Source: Mesoaciditogaceae bacterium
Lineage (GTDB): Bacteria; Thermotogota; Thermotogae; Mesoaciditogales; Mesoaciditogaceae
Assembly (NCBI GenBank): GCA_015486145.1
Contig: WFSH01000034.1
Location: forward strand, 1 to 11,402
Direction of reading: 5' to 3'
DNA length: 11,402 nt
The notes under the pieces were generated by a model that did not search any database, was not told where the DNA came from, and saw only the letters and a program-made list of their open reading frames with translations. The translations under genes were made by a program, and so were the position numbers. Below are positions 1 to 7,389 of the stretch, in pieces. Numbering within the stretch: the first letter of the stretch is position 1; the number at the start of each line of letters is the position of its first letter.

Positions 1-505
1 CATGGTTGAAGCTCTTTTAAAGCTGTCGAAAGGAAATTTGGAAGTTAATTTTGAAAAAGTAGATTTAAGGGAAATTGCTGAGGAAATAAAGATGGAAAGT
101 AAAACTCTCTATCCTGATTTTAACTTTGAAATAAAAGGGAATGGAAAGGCAGAAACGGATGCAAGTGGGCTAAAAGAGGTACTTCGTATATTCATAAATA
201 ATGCTGTAAGATATTCTTCCTCTATGAAGAAAGTGATAATATGGGTGGGAAAAGGTAGAGTATCCGTTGAAGATTTTGGAATAGGAATTAATAAAGAGTC
301 ACTTGAACACATCTTTGACCGTTTTTATAGAATTGACAATTCCAGAAGCCAAGAGGGATTCGGAATAGGACTTTCAATAGCCAAAAAGATAGCTGATGCG
401 ATAGGTGTTCGTATAGAAGTTGAGTCCGAAGATGGAAAAGGGAGCAAATTCAGCTTGGTATTTCTAAGAGAACAGGGAGGCAGACCTGACCCCCGTTTTT
501 CATAA
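1..505 (+). CDS. Sensor histidine kinase, C-terminal part (5' truncated by window edge)
   Basis: This is the catalytic end of a two-component sensor kinase; the sensor region and the phosphorylated His lie upstream of the window. The frame is open from the first bases, so the ATG at base 2 is probably an internal Met. Visible residues 1-22 look like the second helix of a HisKA dimerisation domain. The rest is an HATPase_c ATP-binding domain: N box around residues 57-72 (LKEVLRIFINNAVRYS), G1 box at 90-96 (EDFGIGI), F box at 105-109 (FDRFY) and G2 box at 119-124 (GFGIGL). The phosphorylation cascade follows from the family; the signal and partner regulator cannot be seen. The last 12 or so residues run past the usual domain end. 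The dnaX start lies 45 bases downstream. The family call is firm; the role is unknown. Confidence 0.9.
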   Translation, partial: MVEALLKLSKGNLEVNFEKVDLREIAEEIKMESKTLYPDFNFEIKGNGKAETDASGLKEVLRIFINNAVRYSSSMKKVIIWVGKGRVSVEDFGIGINKESLEHIFDRFYRIDNSRSQEGFGIGLSIAKKIADAIGVRIEVESEDGKGSKFSLVFLREQGGRPDPRFS

Positions 506-511
506 CTTTTA

Positions 512-520
512 TGGTAAAAT
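512..520 (+). promoter_or_regulatory. Candidate extended -10 promoter element for dnaX
   Basis: TGGTAAAAT in the short gap after the kinase gene matches an extended -10 (TG, one base, then TAAAAT at 515-520). No convincing -35 sits 16-18 bases upstream, which extended -10 promoters can tolerate. Transcription would begin near 526, leaving a leader of about 25 bases before dnaX. The alternative is that dnaX is simply co-transcribed with the kinase. Confidence 0.35.
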
Positions 521-550
521 AGCTTTGAAATCTGACGGAGAGCGGTGGGT

Positions 551-1951
551 ATGGAAACTCTTTATCTGAAATACAGGCCAAAAAAATTTGGGGATTTGAT
601 TTGGCAAGATCACGTGAAAAAGCTCTTTAAAAATGCGATTTTGAAAGGTGAGGTTTCTCACTCTTACCTTTTCAGCGGCCCACGCGGAACGGGAAAAACT
701 TCAACAGCTCGCATTCTCGCCAAGAGTTTGAATTGTTCTAATTTGGTTGAAGGGTACGAACCGTGTAACGAGTGCGATTCGTGTAAGTCTATAGACTCTG
801 GAAAATCCATGGACGTTGTTGAAATGGACGCCGCTTCGAACAGAGGAATAGATGAGATACGTGCCATACGCGACAGAGTGGGTTATTTGCCAATAGAATC
901 TAAATACAAGATTTACATTATAGATGAGGTTCACATGCTCACGAAAGAGGCGTTCAACGCCTTGCTTAAAACTCTTGAAGAGCCTCCCAAACACACGATC
1001 TTTGTCTTGGCTACAACGGAAATGCAAAAGGTTCCAGAAACGGTGGTATCAAGATGCCAAGTGGTGGAGTTTAGGAGAGTTCCATCCGAGATCATAAAAG
1101 CGCACCTTCAGGAAATATGCAAGATGGAGGGTATGAATTGTGAATCTCAAGCGCTCGAACACATAGCGAGAAAATCATCAGGTGGAGTGAGAGATGCCAT
1201 AGGCTTGTTGGAGGAAATAGCAAGGTTTTCCGATGGAAACGTGACACTTAACGATACACTCTTCGTGTTAGGTGAGGTTCCAGTGGAGACGATTGAGGAA
1301 TATGTGTCATCCATAGTCAATGGAAACGTTGAGTCGCTGCTTCGTCTCATAGAATCAGTGGAAGAGCACGGAATCGATCCCATGAATTTTGCTCAAGAGA
1401 CGTTGGAATTCGTGACATCAAAATTGCCAGATGCGGCCATCGCAAAAGTTGGAAAATTTGTTTCAGATCTCATTCAAAGACTTAAGTATGAAGAAAGACA
1501 GTTCGATGTTTTTAAAGTGTTGAGTGTGTTTGAAGCCTTAAATTATGGAAACAACTTTATACCAAAGAAGAGCGAACAAAAAGTTTCTGAAGTTAATAAA
1601 TCCGAAGGTATCAGTCACGTTAAAACAGATGTGGATCGCGTGCTTGATTGGTATGCAGAAAATGGAGATGCGAGCATTTTTGCGTGTTTGGCGCTATCCA
1701 CTTTAAGAGATTTTGGTGATAGAATATTGGTGATATCAAATGCTTCTATACAACATGAATTTCTGAAAGAGCGAACAAAAATCATAGAAAATGATTTCAA
1801 ACGCATCACTTCCAGGGACGTGAAGCTCGTAAGCGCTTATTCGGCAGTACCGATTGAAAGCATAGAACCTGAGATGAGAAACTCTGTGATGAAAACTCTG
1901 AGCATTTTTGGAGGAAAACTTCTTCCAGAAGGAGGAGAGGAAATTGTCTAA
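551..1951 (+). CDS. dnaX: DNA polymerase III subunit tau (DnaX clamp-loader ATPase)
   Basis: DnaX is the ATPase subunit of the clamp loader that places the beta clamp on primed DNA at the replication fork. The AAA+ core is clear: Walker A at residues 43-51 (GPRGTGKTS), the DnaX zinc site with Cys62, Cys72, Cys75 and Cys78, Walker B at 124-128 (IDEVH), and the SRC motif at 167-169 that acts in trans in this family. Residues beyond about 360 form a variable tail with a short C-terminal domain. I chose the ATG at 551 because METLYLKYRP matches the usual DnaX beginning; a GTG six bases upstream is in frame but only 4 bases from GGAG at 537-540. At 466 residues it resembles other short tau proteins. 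I see no A-rich slippery site near the domain III boundary, so there is no visible signal for a separate gamma form. The 3' end overlaps the next gene. Confidence 0.95.
   Translation: METLYLKYRPKKFGDLIWQDHVKKLFKNAILKGEVSHSYLFSGPRGTGKTSTARILAKSLNCSNLVEGYEPCNECDSCKSIDSGKSMDVVEMDAASNRGIDEIRAIRDRVGYLPIESKYKIYIIDEVHMLTKEAFNALLKTLEEPPKHTIFVLATTEMQKVPETVVSRCQVVEFRRVPSEIIKAHLQEICKMEGMNCESQALEHIARKSSGGVRDAIGLLEEIARFSDGNVTLNDTLFVLGEVPVETIEEYVSSIVNGNVESLLRLIESVEEHGIDPMNFAQETLEFVTSKLPDAAIAKVGKFVSDLIQRLKYEERQFDVFKVLSVFEALNYGNNFIPKKSEQKVSEVNKSEGISHVKTDVDRVLDWYAENGDASIFACLALSTLRDFGDRILVISNASIQHEFLKERTKIIENDFKRITSRDVKLVSAYSAVPIESIEPEMRNSVMKTLSIFGGKLLPEGGEEIV
1929..1935 (+). promoter_or_regulatory. Shine-Dalgarno site fixing the TTG start of the YbaB/EbfC gene
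   Basis: AAGGAGG lies inside the last codons of dnaX, 8 bases before the TTG at 1944. It is the strongest SD in this stretch and points to that TTG rather than the in-frame TTG at 1908, which lies upstream of it, or the ATG at 1974. Its position inside dnaX implies translational coupling. Confidence 0.7.
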
Positions 1952-2273
1952 CAAATTCAAGGGCTTTGGCGGCATGAAAAACATGTCTAAACTCCTTAAA
2001 CAGGCCCAAGAGATGCAAAAGAAAGCGGCAGAAGTTCAAGAAAACTTCAAAAACATCGAGATCAGCGCATCAGTTGGAGGAGAGGCCGTTACGATCAAGG
2101 GAAATTGCGACTACGAAGTTCAAGAACTCGACATCAAACAAGATGTTGTTGAAGATTCAGAAATGCTGAAAGACCTTTTGATCTCGGCATTTAACGAGTA
2201 TACGCGTAAAGTGAAAGAGCGCGTAGAAAGCGAAATGAGCGCCGTAACAGGCGGTATGAACATGCCGTTTTGA
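1944..2273 (+). CDS. ebfC: YbaB/EbfC-family nucleoid-associated protein
   Basis: Members of this family are small dimeric DNA-binding proteins usually encoded just after dnaX. The 109-residue product has the family layout: a Gly/Met-rich N-terminus, a long helix beginning MSKLLKQAQEMQKKAAEVQ (about residues 14-32), a beta region containing SVGGEAVTIKGN, and a C-terminal helix that runs into a Gly/Met-rich end (VTGGMNMPF). The length is typical. The start is TTG at 1944, 8 bases after AAGGAGG, and the gene overlaps the dnaX stop by 8 bases, so the two are probably translationally coupled. In many bacteria recR follows this gene; here gap follows after 80 bases. The DNA-binding role is known for the family and not shown by this sequence alone. 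Confidence 0.9.
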   Translation: MSNKFKGFGGMKNMSKLLKQAQEMQKKAAEVQENFKNIEISASVGGEAVTIKGNCDYEVQELDIKQDVVEDSEMLKDLLISAFNEYTRKVKERVESEMSAVTGGMNMPF

Positions 2274-2353
2274 GACGTGGTGACGAATGGCGCGCTGAAC
2301 GGACTCTATATAGCGTAATAGCTTTTGAATAAAAAAACAAGGAGGCAGATACT

Positions 2354-3358
2354 ATGTCAAACGTGAAGGTTGGTATTAACGGTTTTGGAAGAATCGGTAG
2401 ACAAGTGTTGAGGATCATTCTTGAGCAGGAAAGAGACATCAACGTGGTTGCCGTCAACGACATCACGGACACGAAAACGTTGGCTCATCTTTTTAAGTAT
2501 GACTCGGTTCACGGTACCTACAAAGGATCGGTGGAGCATACGGACAGTTCCATAATCATCGATGGGAGAGAGATAAAAGTTTTCGCCGAAAGGGATCCAT
2601 CCAAACTCCCATGGAAGGAACTGGGTGTAGAATTGGTGGTGGAATCGACTGGACTCTTCAGAACTCGTGAGAAAGCTTCCATGCATTTAACAGCTGGGGC
2701 AAAAAAGGTTATCATAAGTGCACCGGCCCAGGGAGCAGACTGCACGATAAATCCCCATGTCAACGACGAGATGTTAAAGAAAGAACACACGATCATATCC
2801 ACGGGCTCCTGCACGACAAATTCACTTTCGCCGTTGGTAAAAGTGCTCAACGATAACTTTGGAATAGTAAAGGGCTTTATGACCACCATTCACGGCTATA
2901 CAAACGATCAGAGGATCCTCGATCTCCCTCACAGAGATCTCAGGCGCGCAAGGGCAGCAGCCATAAACATAATTCCGACCACCACCGGAGCGGCAAAAGC
3001 GATAGGCTTGGTGGTTCCGGAAGTTGATGGAAAGCTCGATGGCGGAGCGATGCGAGTTCCCGTCCCCGCAGGTTCAATAACGGACCTCAAGGTCATAGTG
3101 AAAAGAGAAACCACGGTGGAAGAGGTTAACAGCGCCTTCAAGAAAGCTGCCGAAGGGCCTATGGGAAAAGCCCTGCTTTATTGTGAAGATCCCGTCGTTT
3201 CAACTGATATCCTTGGAGAAACTCATTCGAGTATTTTTGATTCTCTTCTTACCAGAGTCAAAGGAGATTTAGTCAACGTCTTTGCTTGGTACGACAACGA
3301 ATACGGCTACACCAACAGAGCCGTTGATCTTGTTGAAATGGTTCAAAATATGATGTAA
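2354..3358 (+). CDS. gap: Glyceraldehyde-3-phosphate dehydrogenase (type I)
   Basis: This enzyme catalyses NAD-linked oxidation and phosphorylation of glyceraldehyde 3-phosphate to 1,3-bisphosphoglycerate in cytosolic glycolysis. The 334 residues match the usual length. The N-terminal Rossmann motif GINGFGRIGR spans residues 7-16, and N35-D36 after the second strand suggests NAD rather than NADP. The catalytic motif SCTTN at 152-156 carries nucleophile Cys153, and His180 lies in the TTIHGYTNDQ segment. The C-terminus has the family signature WYDNEYGY. The start at 2354 has AAGGAGG 8 bases upstream (2339-2345), one of the best ribosome sites in the window, fitting high expression. An 80-base gap separates it from the preceding gene, in which I could not define a convincing promoter. 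pgk-tpi follows after 14 bases, so the two form the gap operon. Confidence 0.97.
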   Translation: MSNVKVGINGFGRIGRQVLRIILEQERDINVVAVNDITDTKTLAHLFKYDSVHGTYKGSVEHTDSSIIIDGREIKVFAERDPSKLPWKELGVELVVESTGLFRTREKASMHLTAGAKKVIISAPAQGADCTINPHVNDEMLKKEHTIISTGSCTTNSLSPLVKVLNDNFGIVKGFMTTIHGYTNDQRILDLPHRDLRRARAAAINIIPTTTGAAKAIGLVVPEVDGKLDGGAMRVPVPAGSITDLKVIVKRETTVEEVNSAFKKAAEGPMGKALLYCEDPVVSTDILGETHSSIFDSLLTRVKGDLVNVFAWYDNEYGYTNRAVDLVEMVQNMM

Positions 3359-3372
3359 GGGCGCGAGCGACT

Positions 3373-5328
3373 ATGGAAAAACTCACCGTTCGAGATGTGG
3401 ATTTGAAGGGTAAGCGCGTTTTGATGCGTGTTGATTTCAACGTTCCGATGGAAAACGGAAACGTTGCAGACGATACGCGTATTCGTGCCGCCCTTCCAAC
3501 GATAAATTACGTTCTCGAAGAAGGTGCCAAGGTGATACTCATGTCTCACCTTGGCCGTCCCAAAGGTGTTCCCAATCTCAAATATTCTCTCGAACCAGTT
3601 TCAAAGAGATTGAAAGAATTGTTGGGAAGAGACGTCACTTTTTGCAAAGAGACGATAGGAGAAAATGCCGAGAAATTATCCGAGAACTTGAACGTGGGAG
3701 ATGTCGTGCTGCTTGAAAATACGCGCTTTTTCCCAGGTGAAGAGAAAAACGATCCTGATTTTGCGAAATCTCTTGCAAAATTGGGTGATTTGCACGTAAA
3801 CGATGCTTTTGGGACGGCGCACCGTGCTCATGCTTCCAACGTTGGCGTGGCAAAGTTCTTACCATCGATCGCCGGTTTTCTCATGGAGAAAGAAATAAAA
3901 ATGTTGTCCAAGGTTACATATTCTCCAGAGAAACCGTACGTCGTCATCCTCGGTGGCGCAAAAGTTTCGGATAAAATAGGGGTTATAGAAAATTTGCTCA
4001 CCAAGGCCAACAAATTACTCATCGGCGGTGCCATGATGTACACGTTTCTAAAGGCTCAAGGACGTGACATCGGTTCTTCGAGATTTGAAGAAGACAAACT
4101 CGATTTGGCCAACGAAATACTTGAAAAAGCAAAAAAAGCCGGTGTCGAGTTGGTTTTGCCCGTTGATTCCGTGTGTGCCCAGGAGATCAAAGCTGGCGCG
4201 GAAACCAGAATCGTTGACGTGAAAGACGGAATTCCAAAAGGTTGGATGGGACTTGATATAGGGCCTAAAACTGTGGAGCTTTTTGAGAAAAAGCTTGACG
4301 GTGCAAAAACCGTCGTGTGGAATGGACCCATGGGCGTGTTTGAAGTGGACGATTTTGCACAAGGGACGAAAGCTGTGGCCGAAACTTTGGCAAAGATGAA
4401 GGATTCTCTCACCGTTATCGGCGGCGGAGACAGCGCTGCAGCGATCACAAAATTTGGGCTTGCCGACAAAGTTTCACATGTTTCAACCGGTGGAGGTGCC
4501 TCGCTGGAATTTTTGGAAGGTAAAGAATTGCCAGGAATAGCTTCAATACTGGATGCGAAAAAAAAAAGACCGATAATAGTGGCTGGTAATTGGAAAATGA
4601 ACAAAACGCCGTCGGAAGCTCGTGCATTCTCAAGGGAGCTTCTTAAGGCTCTAAACACGATTGAAAAGGCAAAAGTGTGGGTTTTCCCTCCATTCGTGGA
4701 TCTCGTGGATACTCAAGAGATTTTTACCGGAACCTCTGTCACAGTTGGTGCTCAGAATGTGCATCAAGAAGCTTTTGGAGCTTTCACTGGAGAGGTAAGT
4801 GTGCCGATGCTCACGGATCTTGGGATAACTCACGTGATAATCGGTCATTCGGAAAGGCGGCACATATTTGGAGAAACTGATGCCGTTATAAACAAGAAGG
4901 TAAAGGTTGCCTTAAAAGCGGGAATGGCCGTGGTTTTGTGTATAGGTGAAACTCTTGAGGAAAGACAATCTGGGAAAACGTTTGGGGTTTTGAAGAGGCA
5001 ACTCACCGAAGATCTTGAAGGTGTGGATCTCAGCGACGCTTCTAAATTGATCGTCGCCTATGAACCTGTTTGGGCTATAGGTACCGGTGTTGTTGCACGG
5101 CCCTATCAGGCTCAGGAAGCGATTTCTTACGTTCGAGAAATGCTCTCCCAAATTTACACCCCAGAAATTGCCCAAAAGATAGCATGCCTTTACGGTGGGA
5201 GCATCAAAAGAGGAAATTGTCAAGAGTTGTTCCTCCTGCCCGATGTGGATGGAGGTTTGATAGGAGGAGCTTCACTGAAGGTCGATGAATTTTCCGAGAT
5301 ATACAAAGTTGCGTCAAAATTCTGTTGA
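3373..5328 (+). CDS. pgk-tpi: Phosphoglycerate kinase / triosephosphate isomerase fusion
   Basis: This 651-residue bifunctional glycolytic enzyme transfers phosphate from 1,3-bisphosphoglycerate to ADP (PGK) and interconverts dihydroxyacetone phosphate and glyceraldehyde 3-phosphate (TIM). PGK occupies about residues 1-395: RVDFNVP at 19-25, SHLGRPKG at 58-65, then LENTRF, VILGGAKVSDKIG, WNGPMGVF, and GGGDS and STGGGAS near the end. TIM follows without a linker: GNWKMNK with catalytic Lys408, IIGHSERR with His492, AYEPVWAIGTG with general base Glu564, and the YGGSI phosphate loop. All TIM catalytic residues are present. The start ATG lies 14 bases after gap with a weak, rather distant AAGGG, so it may depend on coupling. 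At the junction is a run of ten A (4558-4567), discussed separately. Such fusions are known in Thermotogales. No other tpi is in this window. Confidence 0.96.
   Translation: MEKLTVRDVDLKGKRVLMRVDFNVPMENGNVADDTRIRAALPTINYVLEEGAKVILMSHLGRPKGVPNLKYSLEPVSKRLKELLGRDVTFCKETIGENAEKLSENLNVGDVVLLENTRFFPGEEKNDPDFAKSLAKLGDLHVNDAFGTAHRAHASNVGVAKFLPSIAGFLMEKEIKMLSKVTYSPEKPYVVILGGAKVSDKIGVIENLLTKANKLLIGGAMMYTFLKAQGRDIGSSRFEEDKLDLANEILEKAKKAGVELVLPVDSVCAQEIKAGAETRIVDVKDGIPKGWMGLDIGPKTVELFEKKLDGAKTVVWNGPMGVFEVDDFAQGTKAVAETLAKMKDSLTVIGGGDSAAAITKFGLADKVSHVSTGGGASLEFLEGKELPGIASILDAKKKRPIIVAGNWKMNKTPSEARAFSRELLKALNTIEKAKVWVFPPFVDLVDTQEIFTGTSVTVGAQNVHQEAFGAFTGEVSVPMLTDLGITHVIIGHSERRHIFGETDAVINKKVKVALKAGMAVVLCIGETLEERQSGKTFGVLKRQLTEDLEGVDLSDASKLIVAYEPVWAIGTGVVARPYQAQEAISYVREMLSQIYTPEIAQKIACLYGGSIKRGNCQELFLLPDVDGGLIGGASLKVDEFSEIYKVASKFC
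4558..4589 (+). promoter_or_regulatory. A10 run with closely spaced out-of-frame stops at the PGK/TIM junction (candidate slippage site)
   Basis: Ten consecutive A (4558-4567) followed by G encode Lys-Lys-Lys and the first base of AGA, exactly between the PGK and TIM domains. The zero frame reads on into TIM. A -1 shift meets TAA at 4587-4589 and a +1 shift meets TAA at 4574-4576, so either slip gives a monofunctional PGK of about 400 residues. Runs of nine or more A are known to allow polymerase or ribosome slippage, as in Thermus dnaX. I see no stimulatory SD 10-14 bases upstream and no strong downstream hairpin. Slippage here is inferred. Confidence 0.5.
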
Positions 5329-5355
5329 AAAGCCGGCCAAAGATGGTCGGCTTTT
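5328..5355 (+). terminator. Hairpin terminator after pgk-tpi
   Basis: The arms are 5328-5339 and 5344-5355, pairing over 12 positions with one G-U, around an AAGA loop. The right arm ends in TTTT. The left arm begins on the last base of the pgk-tpi stop codon. The T run is short, so termination may be partial. The arms begin with AAAA and end with TTTT, so the structure could also act on the opposite strand. Confidence 0.7.
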
Positions 5356-5364
5356 AAAGTGGAA

Positions 5365-5398
5365 TTGACATTATTTTTTCAGGGAAATTGAGTATTAT
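5365..5398 (+). promoter_or_regulatory. Candidate promoter for the small ORF-lytS-lytR unit
   Basis: A perfect TTGACA at 5365-5370 lies just after the terminator. The best -10 by sequence, TATTAT at 5393-5398, is 22 bases away, which is too far for a normal sigma70 promoter. A 17-base spacer gives only the weak TTGAGT at 5388-5393. The location between a terminator and the next operon is favourable, but the spacing is not. Confidence 0.4.
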
Positions 5399-5418
5399 TC
5401 TTTGAGAGGATGTTTGTC

Positions 5419-5703
5419 ATGTACGATACAGCTGTTCTGTATGGTTTGAAATTTGGGCTGATGGATGCTCGAGGTATAAAAAATTCATACGATGAAGGAT
5501 TTGCGAAAAAATTCGTGGTTTTTACATCACATCCACCAATGGGTTCAGCAGAAGAACTCTTGTCCAAGATGCCTTACTGTGAGATAAAAATCACAACTCA
5601 TCCGTTAAGAGATGCCAAGGCTTACAGAAAGAAAAACAAGGATGTGTATTTTTCGGAACTCGATGAATTTGGTGAAAGGGGAATGAGCAGAGATTTTGAT
5701 TGA
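5419..5703 (+). CDS. Hypothetical protein, 94 residues, upstream of the LytS-type kinase
   Basis: I do not recognise this protein. It is short and soluble-looking, with no signal peptide or membrane segment. The N-terminus begins MYDTAVLYGLKFGLMDARG, the middle contains VVFTSHPPMGSAEELLSKM, and the C-terminal third is highly charged (RDAKAYRKKNKD, then an acidic ELDEFGER stretch ending RDFD). There is one cysteine, in the PYCEIKI segment. I preferred the ATG at 5419 because GAGAGG (5404-5409) lies 9 bases before it, whereas the in-frame ATG at 5410 directly abuts that site. The stop is followed after 18 bases by the kinase gene on the same strand, so it is probably the first gene of the kinase-regulator unit and may be an accessory to it. 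Its reality rests on its operon position and SD site only. Confidence 0.65.
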   Translation: MYDTAVLYGLKFGLMDARGIKNSYDEGFAKKFVVFTSHPPMGSAEELLSKMPYCEIKITTHPLRDAKAYRKKNKDVYFSELDEFGERGMSRDFD

Positions 5704-5721
5704 CGTGGAGATGTAAGTGAA

Positions 5722-7389
5722 ATGCATTCAGCGGTTTTCGTACTTTTTGAAAGAGCTTCCATCATGTTGGTGGCGATGTATCTCGCATTTCAATTCCAGA
5801 TCACAAAGAGAATATTGAAAAGGCCAACCTCTCTTTCCCGCTCTTTGTGGATAGGAGTGTTGGGGGGGATTCTCGGAATCCTTGGGACTTATCTCGGTAT
5901 ACACTACAAAGGGGCCATTCTCAATTACCGTGACACCGGTGTTATCGTTTCGGCCATGATCGGTGGATTGCCAGCTGGCTTGACAAGTGCCGGTATAGCG
6001 GCGTTGCATCGTCTTTTGCTGGGCGGAACTACGGCAGTTCCGTGTTTCTTGGGAACGCTTACAGTTGGTACCGTTACCGGCTTGCTTTCTCGAAAATACG
6101 AAAGGAGAATTTTCAACGTTCCATTTGCTATCGGCTATACCGCCGTCATAGAAATTGTTCACCTCTCTTTCGTTTATTTCATCGTCCAACCTCATTCGTT
6201 GGCTGTTGATATAACTAAAACCGTCATGTTTCCGATGGTGCTCACCAACACTTTTTCTGTTTCCATGTTGATCGCCATCTTTTCTGGTACGGAGAGAAGT
6301 TTCGAAAGAATCACGGCTACCACCACATCCTCTCTTTTCAAAATCGTTAAAGACACGATGGATATAATCGATAATGGATTATCCGTGAAGACTTCAAAAT
6401 TACTTTCACAAAAGATAAAAGAATGCACGGATTTTGATGCCATATCCATAACAAACAAAAACATCGTGTTGGCTCATGTTGGGGCAGGCGAAGATCATCA
6501 CGTTTCAGGAGCCAAAATAATGACTCGAGCCACAAAAGAAACACTGCTTCGGGGCAAAGGAAGGGTGATCAGTAAAAAATCTGGAATAGGATGTCCAAGA
6601 GTCAACTGTCCACTTGCTTCTGCCGTAATAGTACCACTGAAGTTTTTGGATGGTGTCGTTTTCGGAACGATAAAATTTTACAGGACTAAGGAGTACGCGA
6701 TAAGCAAATCGGATCTTGAATTTGCAAGGGGACTCGCGCAAATCATATCAATTGAGGCAAATTTGTCAAGGGTCTTGAAGGACTCCAAAACGCTTTATGA
6801 CATAAAGTACAGGGCACTCTTGTCAAAATTCAGCCCGCATTTCCTCTTTAATGCCTTGAACGCCATTTCGTATCTCATAAAAAACGATCAAGAAAAAGCC
6901 AGAGGGATGGTGTTGGAACTGTCAGACCTTCTCAGATACACGATCAAGAATGAAAAAGACATGGTGAGTTTGAAAAAAGAGTTGGAATTCGTGGAGCATT
7001 ACTTCAAGTTCATGAAATACAGGTACGACGATGAATTCGATTATGAGGTGTCATCGGATGCACCAGAAAATTTGTTGATTCCGTTCTTTCTCTTTCATCC
7101 CATAGTTGAAAACTCTGTGAAACACGCTAAAATTCCATCTAAAAAGTTAAAGGTAAACGTAAAGTGCACGTACAAACCCGGGACTCTTGTTTTCAGCGTT
7201 AAAGACAATGGAAGGGGATTCAAAACGTCAAAAATGCGCGAAGGGGTGGGGACGAAGCTGCTGAAAGAAAGACTAAAAAATTTGTACGGAGATGCCGCAA
7301 AATACTGCATACATTCGAATATTTACAAGGGAACAAATGTAAAAGTGGAAATTCCGGTAAATAATACGGTAAAGGTGGACGCATCTTGA
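5722..7389 (+). CDS. LytS/BtsS-type sensor histidine kinase (5TMR_LYT, GAF, His_kinase, HATPase)
   Basis: This membrane sensor kinase has 555 residues, close to the usual LytS length. Residues 1-190 form the multi-helix 5TMR_LYT sensor with its signature: NYRDTG (Arg70), ALHRLLLGG (Arg97) and VPCFLGT (Cys108). Residues about 205-345 resemble the GAF-like domain of BtsS/YpdA, including GAGEDHH at 254-260 and a CPRVNCPL motif with Cys291 and Cys296. The His_kinase motif FSPHFLFNALN places the phosphorylated His at 373. The ATPase part has HPIVENSVKHAK at 459-470 and DNGRGF at 495-500. In E. coli BtsS, Arg72, Arg99, Cys110 and Ser113 are reported to bind pyruvate; the first three have exact counterparts here and the fourth is Gly111. 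These Arg and Cys positions are common across LytS proteins, so ligand identity remains an inference. The start at 5722 has GTGGAG 11 bases upstream; the stop overlaps the regulator gene. Confidence 0.92.
   Translation: MHSAVFVLFERASIMLVAMYLAFQFQITKRILKRPTSLSRSLWIGVLGGILGILGTYLGIHYKGAILNYRDTGVIVSAMIGGLPAGLTSAGIAALHRLLLGGTTAVPCFLGTLTVGTVTGLLSRKYERRIFNVPFAIGYTAVIEIVHLSFVYFIVQPHSLAVDITKTVMFPMVLTNTFSVSMLIAIFSGTERSFERITATTTSSLFKIVKDTMDIIDNGLSVKTSKLLSQKIKECTDFDAISITNKNIVLAHVGAGEDHHVSGAKIMTRATKETLLRGKGRVISKKSGIGCPRVNCPLASAVIVPLKFLDGVVFGTIKFYRTKEYAISKSDLEFARGLAQIISIEANLSRVLKDSKTLYDIKYRALLSKFSPHFLFNALNAISYLIKNDQEKARGMVLELSDLLRYTIKNEKDMVSLKKELEFVEHYFKFMKYRYDDEFDYEVSSDAPENLLIPFFLFHPIVENSVKHAKIPSKKLKVNVKCTYKPGTLVFSVKDNGRGFKTSKMREGVGTKLLKERLKNLYGDAAKYCIHSNIYKGTNVKVEIPVNNTVKVDAS

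Noticed and set aside
580..586. Seven A near the start of dnaX as a slippery site
   Set aside because: It lies at about residues 10-12, where a shift would only abort translation; it is not at the tau/gamma boundary.
2274..2353. A promoter for gap using TATATA at 2307-2312 or TAATAG at 2316-2321
   Set aside because: No acceptable -35 lies 16-18 bases upstream of either box. A promoter is likely somewhere here given the 80-base gap, but I cannot place it.
4570..4600. An independent internal start for the TIM half
   Set aside because: No SD-like sequence lies at a suitable distance before the ATG at 4597, which is inside the catalytic GNWKMNK motif; starting there would remove the essential Lys.
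4056..4658. A 200-codon open frame on the minus strand inside pgk-tpi
   Set aside because: It is antisense to strongly conserved PGK and early TIM sequence, has no convincing SD site, and its translation is Ser/Pro-rich without recognisable domains.
5728..6195. A 155-codon minus-strand frame inside the LytS-type kinase gene
   Set aside because: It is antisense to the membrane sensor domain and shows no family features; it reads as a shadow of the coding strand.
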